From assembly GCA_012511005.1 (NCBI GenBank), contig JAAZGX010000114.1:1-25890 (forward strand): a DNA stretch of 25,890 nucleotides, given 5' to 3'. The notes under the pieces are model-generated. The model was not told where the DNA came from. It did not search any database and saw only the letters and a list, made by a program, of their open reading frames with translations. Both the position numbers and the translations under genes were made by a program. The DNA comes from Clostridiales bacterium (GTDB lineage Bacteria > Bacillota > Clostridia > Oscillospirales > Acutalibacteraceae). This document shows, in pieces, positions 22,326 to 25,890 of this stretch; the first letter of the stretch is position 1; each line of letters starts with the position of its first letter.

Positions 22326-24068
22326 CTATCTTATTTTTATGTGCGCCTCGCGTAATTGCAATTCGCTCACTTCATTAGGCGCGCCCAATAATAAATCCTG
22401 TGCGTTGGCATTCATCGGAAAAGCAATTACCTCACGGATGCTTTCCTGACCCGTAAGCAGCATTACTATCCTGTCAAGTCCCGGCGCCATTCCGGCATGC
22501 GGAGGCGCCCCGTAATGGAAAGCATTAAATAATGCCGGAAATTTTGTAATTAAATCCTTTTCTGTATACCCTGCAATTTCAAACGCCTTTAACATCACAT
22601 CGGGGCGGTGATTTCGAACGGCGCCGGAGGATAGCTCTACACCGTTACAGACTATATCGTATTGTATCGCTTTTATATCCAATGGATTCATGGTTTCGAG
22701 AGCCTGCATTTCACCCTGCGGCATAGAAAACGGATTGTGGGTAAACTCTATTACTCCGGTGTCTTCGTTCTCCTCATACATTGGGAAATCTGTAATAAAG
22801 CAAAATGCAAATTTGTTTTCGTCAATCAAACCAAGGCGTTTTCCCAATTCACTGCGGATTTGACCCGATAGCTTATCCACAAGCTTTGGCACATCGCAAA
22901 TAAAGAACAGCGTGTCGTTTTCTTTCAATCCAAGCATATTTATTAACAGCTGCTGCTTTTCAGCCGTTAGGAATTTTACGATGGGACCTTTTAGCGCCAT
23001 TCCTTCAAGCACAGAAATATACCCCAATCCCTTCATACCGACTTCTTCTGTAGCGAATGCTAACATCTTTTCGAAGAAAGACTTAGAAGATGCAGCGCAA
23101 TCCGGCGCTACAATGCCCCTGACAGGCTTTTTCCTAAAGGGAGCAAAGTCCACATCGGCAAAAAAATCTGTTAAATCCTCAATAATGAGGGGGTTTCGCA
23201 GGTCCGGTTTATCTGTACCATATCTCAACATGGATTCGGCAAAGGGAATACGCTTAAAAGGAGCCGCGCTTATCTTCTTATCAGAAAACGCTGAAAATGT
23301 ATCACACATTACTTTTTCCGCCACTGAAAACACTTCATCCTGTGTTGCAAAAGCCATCTCAAAATCCAGTTGATAGAATTCGCCCGGTGAACGGTCAGCC
23401 CTTGAATCCTCATCTCGAAAGCAGGGAGCAATTTGAAAATACCTGTCAAATCCCGATACCATAAGCAACTGCTTAAATATTTGAGGAGCTTGCGGCAAGG
23501 CATAAAACATACCTTTGTGTTTTCTGCTGGGTACTAAGTAATCCCTTGCACCCTCCGGTGATGATGAAGTAAGTATTGGCGTTTGTATTTCAATAAAACC
23601 CAATTCCTCCATTTTCATACGAAGAAAACGGGTAATCTCAGAACGCATAACAATATTACGATGCACAGCCGGATTTCTTAAATCTAAAAATCGGTATTTT
23701 AAGCGCACATCCTCACGAGTGTTTACAGACTCATCAATATCAAACGGAAGCTGTGATACAGATTTGCCTAATACAGTCAAATTATCAACTTTTAGCTCCA
23801 CTTCTCCCGTAGAGAGCTTTGCATTAATCGTTTCAGCATCGCGCTCACGCAAAACGCCTTCAACAGAGACAACGCATTCGCGGTTAACTCCGTTCATCAT
23901 AGCATCGTCATTAATGACTATTTGCGTTATACCATAGTGGTCGCGAAGATGTATAAATGTTACACCTCCGTGGTCACGAATAGTATCTACCCAACCGGCT
24001 AACTTTATCTGTTGACCGATATCCTTTTTTCTTAATTCATCACAATTGTGCGTTCTGTACGGATTCAT
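22326..24068 (-). CDS. aspS: Aspartyl-tRNA synthetase, probably non-discriminating (Asp/Asn)
   Basis: The 580-residue class IIb synthetase has an N-terminal anticodon-binding OB domain, the motif 2 segment FRDEDSRADRSPGEFYQLDF, the bacterial GAD insertion (about 290-420) and motif 3 GMAPGLDRIVMLL. The OB domain carries GWVDTIRDHGG with His33; in characterised AspRSs a His here goes with non-discriminating enzymes that also charge tRNA(Asn), and a Leu with discriminating ones. Many segments (RADRSPGEFYQLDFEM, SSPEGARDYLVPSR, LPQAPQIFKQLLMVSGFDRY FQIAPCFRDED, ELQLREAHIKI) strongly recall the alpha-proteobacterial type. AAGGAGG lies 6 bases before the ATG. It heads the gatCAB operon behind a T-box. 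The non-discriminating call is inferred from sequence and context. Confidence 0.93.
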   Translation of the reverse strand: MNPYRTHNCDELRKKDIGQQIKLAGWVDTIRDHGGVTFIHLRDHYGITQIVINDDAMMNGVNRECVVSVEGVLRERDAETINAKLSTGEVELKVDNLTVLGKSVSQLPFDIDESVNTREDVRLKYRFLDLRNPAVHRNIVMRSEITRFLRMKMEELGFIEIQTPILTSSSPEGARDYLVPSRKHKGMFYALPQAPQIFKQLLMVSGFDRYFQIAPCFRDEDSRADRSPGEFYQLDFEMAFATQDEVFSVAEKVMCDTFSAFSDKKISAAPFKRIPFAESMLRYGTDKPDLRNPLIIEDLTDFFADVDFAPFRKKPVRGIVAPDCAASSKSFFEKMLAFATEEVGMKGLGYISVLEGMALKGPIVKFLTAEKQQLLINMLGLKENDTLFFICDVPKLVDKLSGQIRSELGKRLGLIDENKFAFCFITDFPMYEENEDTGVIEFTHNPFSMPQGEMQALETMNPLDIKAIQYDIVCNGVELSSGAVRNHRPDVMLKAFEIAGYTEKDLITKFPALFNAFHYGAPPHAGMAPGLDRIVMLLTGQESIREVIAFPMNANAQDLLLGAPNEVSELQLREAHIKIR

Positions 24069-24345
24069 ATTAATCCTCCTTAATAGTAAAGCCCCTCAAA
24101 AACAAAACTGTTTCTGAGGGACGAGAATTTTCCCGCGGTGCCACCCACATTAGACGCTTTGCGCCCACTTCATTCATATTTAATTAAACAGGCAGAGTGT
24201 TGCTCCGTTCTACTACTCCCTTGACGGTGCTTTCAGCCATGACACCGACTCTCTACCAAGGTTTCCATAAAGACGAGGTCTCGCCCGGTTTCCCAAGGGA
24301 ATTCCAAATATCAATAATTTTACACCGTAATAAGCGCAAAATTGC
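24069..24345 (-). promoter_or_regulatory. T-box riboswitch upstream of aspS, specifier AAC (Asn)
   Basis: The leader of about 277 bases has the T-box core GGGTGGCACCGCGGG (24132-24146). A terminator hairpin follows, CCCTCA.AAACA-type paired stem (24093-24120) before GGCTTTACTATT. Stem I has the distal arm CCTTG...CAAGG with AGAGAG and GCTGAAAG (24218-24261). The 3' side of stem I reads GTAGAACGGAGCAACACTCT. It holds AAC at 24199-24201 (followed by ACTC, the usual position) and again at 24207-24209, where GAAC also overlaps a GAA Glu codon. No GAC or GAT occurs there. I therefore call the specifier Asn, not Asp. A strong promoter precedes it. tRNA sensing is established for T-boxes; the specifier choice is my inference. 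Confidence 0.9.
24093..24120 (-). terminator. Terminator hairpin of the aspS T-box
   Basis: Stems CCCTCA/TGAGGG (6 bp) and, after a one-base mismatch, AAACA/TGTTT (5 bp) with loop AAAC. The following U-tract is short (GGCTTTACTATT on the minus strand). It competes with the antiterminator formed with the T-box core. Confidence 0.75.
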
Positions 24346-24351
24346 TCGTTT

Positions 24352-24380
24352 AGTATAGCATACCTTGTTATGCGTGTCAA
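24352..24380 (-). promoter_or_regulatory. Promoter of the aspS-gatCAB operon
   Basis: A consensus TTGACA (24375-24380), 17-base spacer and TATACT (24352-24357). Transcription should begin near 24345, just before the T-box leader. Confidence 0.85.
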
Positions 24381-24557
24381 TTATTTTTTTGTACAAACAC
24401 ATTGGTATTTTTAAATCGAAAATAGAAAATTGCGGGAGGACTTCGTCCTCACTTGAATTTGAATTAAAAATAGATTTTCAGCTCAAAAAGAATTTGCCCT
24501 CTTTTATTATAATGCGTCAATGCGTCACAGACACTTACTTTTCCGTTTTCCATTAAT
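24381..24557. other. AT-rich spacer with a hairpin downstream of the hydrolase gene
   Basis: No gene is seen. A perfect GAGGAC-TTC-GTCCTC hairpin (24436-24450) is followed on the minus strand by CCGCAATTTTCTATTTT, so it could be a weak terminator of the hydrolase gene. It is flanked by AT-rich near-repeats such as GAATTTGAATT and AAAATAGAAAATT, the pattern of dispersed intergenic repeats. Plus-strand frames here look like chance. Confidence 0.45.
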
Positions 24558-25571
24558 CTAATATCTAACTTCGGCGGCTTTTCTGTTGTGCTTTTCTACA
24601 AAGTCAAGAGATTCTTTGAACCATACTTCTGCTTTAGTTCCAATTGAAAGCCCTGTCCCGTGCTGCTCGCCCGTGAATATATGAAGCTGGTTTGGTATTT
24701 TGTGTTTATCGAGCGCCTCTTTCATAAGGCGGCAGTTGCCGTCTATTTTTACGAGCGGGTCGCCTTTTAGTGACCATTGATATGTCGGCACATAGTTTCT
24801 ATCAACTAAGTTGTGAGCGGAAATTCTTGTGGCAAGTACCTTGTCATACCCGGAGCCAAGCAGAAATATACCTGCGGAAACGCCAAAAACCTTAAAATCA
24901 AAATTAATAAGAGGGTACCCTAAAATAAGCCCGTTCGGTAAAGCTTCTACATCTTTTAACTCTCCCGTTTGCTCTTTTAACTCCTCATAAACGCCGGTCA
25001 TACTCCCTACAAGGTGCCCGCCCGCGGAAAAACCCATAGCGTATACACTATCCGAAATCACCTTATTTTCGGCGGCATGCTTGCGTATTAACTGCATAGC
25101 ACGGTATATATCAAGATGAGAACTTGGGTATCTGTTAGGTGATGTGCGGTAGCGCAAAATTACAGCGTGATAACCCAATTCATTGAGCGCCTCGGCTACT
25201 AACAGCCCCTCATGGTGCATTGCGACGCCCGTATATGAACCGCCGGGGACAACAAGTACCGCGGGCGCCTCTTTATCAATATAATACGAAACTATGTACG
25301 GTCTTTCGCCGCCGATATCATACGGCATTTCATCTCCCCATAACGGACTGCGCCGCTCATGCTCTTTCGGGAAAACATCAGGCTCTCCGTTTACAAAGTT
25401 ATGCATATCATTAAACATACCGCCCGGGATTTTTGAAAGCGTTTCAAACTTAAAGTACCTCAAAGGAAAAAATATACGGCGCACAATATCAATTGAAGTA
25501 AAGGCTCGCAAATACTCATTTGCAGCGGCGTCCCTTTCAACATCTATAAGTCTATGTTGTTTCGTAATCAA
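24558..25571 (-). CDS. Alpha/beta-hydrolase fold esterase-like protein
   Basis: The product is 337 residues if translated from TTG 25571, which has AGAGGGA 6 bases upstream and a leader of about 53 bases; the open frame extends to a TTG at 25616 that lies too close to the promoter start. Family features are the oxyanion motif PGGSY after VLVV, the nucleophile elbow GFSAGGH (Ser), a candidate acid in LKGDPLV and the catalytic His in GEQHGTG. The order and spacing fit acetyl-esterase/endo-xylanase-associated hydrolases (BD-FAE or polysaccharide deacetylase-type esterases). No signal peptide is seen, so it is probably cytosolic. Substrate unknown. Confidence 0.8.
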   Translation of the reverse strand: MITKQHRLIDVERDAAANEYLRAFTSIDIVRRIFFPLRYFKFETLSKIPGGMFNDMHNFVNGEPDVFPKEHERRSPLWGDEMPYDIGGERPYIVSYYIDKEAPAVLVVPGGSYTGVAMHHEGLLVAEALNELGYHAVILRYRTSPNRYPSSHLDIYRAMQLIRKHAAENKVISDSVYAMGFSAGGHLVGSMTGVYEELKEQTGELKDVEALPNGLILGYPLINFDFKVFGVSAGIFLLGSGYDKVLATRISAHNLVDRNYVPTYQWSLKGDPLVKIDGNCRLMKEALDKHKIPNQLHIFTGEQHGTGLSIGTKAEVWFKESLDFVEKHNRKAAEVRY

Positions 25572-25630
25572 ACTAAATCCCTCTTTTCCCTTTTTATTAA
25601 AGCCCGTAAAACACAAGGACTGTTACCTAT

Positions 25631-25659
25631 ATTTTACAGTTTCTCAGCAAGAAAGTCAA
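25631..25659 (-). promoter_or_regulatory. Promoter of the alpha/beta-hydrolase gene
   Basis: TTGACT (25654-25659), 17-base spacer and TAAAAT (25631-25636) on the minus strand. The start near 25624 argues for TTG 25571 as the translation start. Confidence 0.75.
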
Positions 25660-25724
25660 CCTTCTTCAATTCGGCATATTATATAGTACGGTTTCTGTTT
25701 TTTTGTAAATATTTAATAAAATGC

Positions 25725-25753
25725 TTGACAGGAAAATTTTTATATGATATAAG
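25725..25753 (+). promoter_or_regulatory. Plus-strand promoter at the right end
   Basis: A consensus TTGACA (25725-25730), 17-base spacer and TATAAG (25748-25753). It diverges from the hydrolase promoter and points to the short aromatic-rich ORF and genes beyond the window. Confidence 0.75.
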
Positions 25754-25786
25754 AATAATAGAAAGTTTTTGAAAGGGTTTTGCGAA

Positions 25787-25882
25787 ATGAAACGCAAACT
25801 TATGAATTCAGCATCCTTTTATTTTTACTTTTACCTTTTTAACGGGGTAGAAGTGATTTGTGCTGATATAAAACCTTTTTGA
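25787..25882 (+). CDS. Putative aromatic-amino-acid attenuation leader peptide
   Basis: The 31-codon frame has a GAAAGGG site 9 bases upstream and lies about 27 bases after a predicted transcription start. It reads MKRKLMNSASFYFYFYLFNG then VEVICADIKPF and ends in TGA. The run FYFYFYLF holds seven aromatic residues in eight positions, the hallmark of attenuators that sense charged Phe/Tyr tRNA. No terminator is seen, but only 8 bases follow. The target gene lies outside the window, so function is inference. Confidence 0.55.
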   Translation: MKRKLMNSASFYFYFYLFNGVEVICADIKPF

Positions 25883-25890
25883 CTGTTCAA

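Noticed and set aside
24365..24556. Plus-strand 63-codon frame in the aspS-hydrolase spacer
   Set aside because: It overlaps the aspS promoter, is low-complexity and lacks a ribosome binding site.
1..25890. CRISPR array, insertion sequence or prophage genes
   Set aside because: No regularly spaced repeats, transposase or phage-like frames were seen on either strand.

Overview
The window looks like a chromosomal segment of a low-to-medium GC Clostridia-type Bacillota, perhaps Oscillospiraceae/Ruminococcaceae-like; the family is an inference. Supporting signs are strong AGGAGG-type ribosome binding sites, sigma-A style promoters, the zinc forms of S14, S4 and L36, a KOW-domain gene between map and infA, a T-box riboswitch, and an AspRS plus GatCAB operon.

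Region 1 (minus strand, 17210 down to 1676) is one near-complete S10-spc-alpha ribosomal super-operon of 32 genes: rpsJ-rplCDWB-rpsS-rplV-rpsC-rplP-rpmC-rpsQ-rplNXE-rpsZ-rpsH-rplFR-rpsE-rpmD-rplO-secY-adk-map-KOW gene-infA-rpmJ-rpsMKD-rpoA-rplQ. Genes are tightly packed, often with TAATG or ATGA overlaps. I see a promoter and a long structured leader in front of rpsJ and a strong intrinsic terminator after rplQ. Downstream on the same strand, from its own promoter, is murA followed by the start of an MBL-fold hydrolase gene that runs off the left edge.

Region 2 (plus strand, 17559-19340) diverges from the S10 promoter: a lipoprotein gene translationally coupled to a FabG-like short-chain dehydrogenase, then tRNA-Leu(UAA) with its own promoter and a bidirectional terminator.

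Region 3 (minus strand, 24380 down to 19474) is a transamidation operon: T-box leader, aspS, gatC, a GatA homologue, gatB. It is the most interesting part. The GatA homologue has an intact reading frame but lacks about 60 N-terminal residues and all three Lys-Ser-Ser catalytic positions of the amidase family, while GatB and GatC look normal. The T-box specifier region has AAC (Asn) and no Asp codon, and the AspRS has the 'RDHGG' signature associated with non-discriminating enzymes. Together these point to an operon tuned to making Asn-tRNA(Asn) through a pseudo-amidase complex, or one that borrows glutaminase activity from elsewhere.

Region 4 (right end) has an alpha/beta hydrolase gene on the minus strand. 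Diverging from it is a strong plus-strand promoter that drives a 31-codon ORF with an uninterrupted Phe/Tyr-rich run, which resembles an attenuation leader peptide for a gene lying beyond the window.
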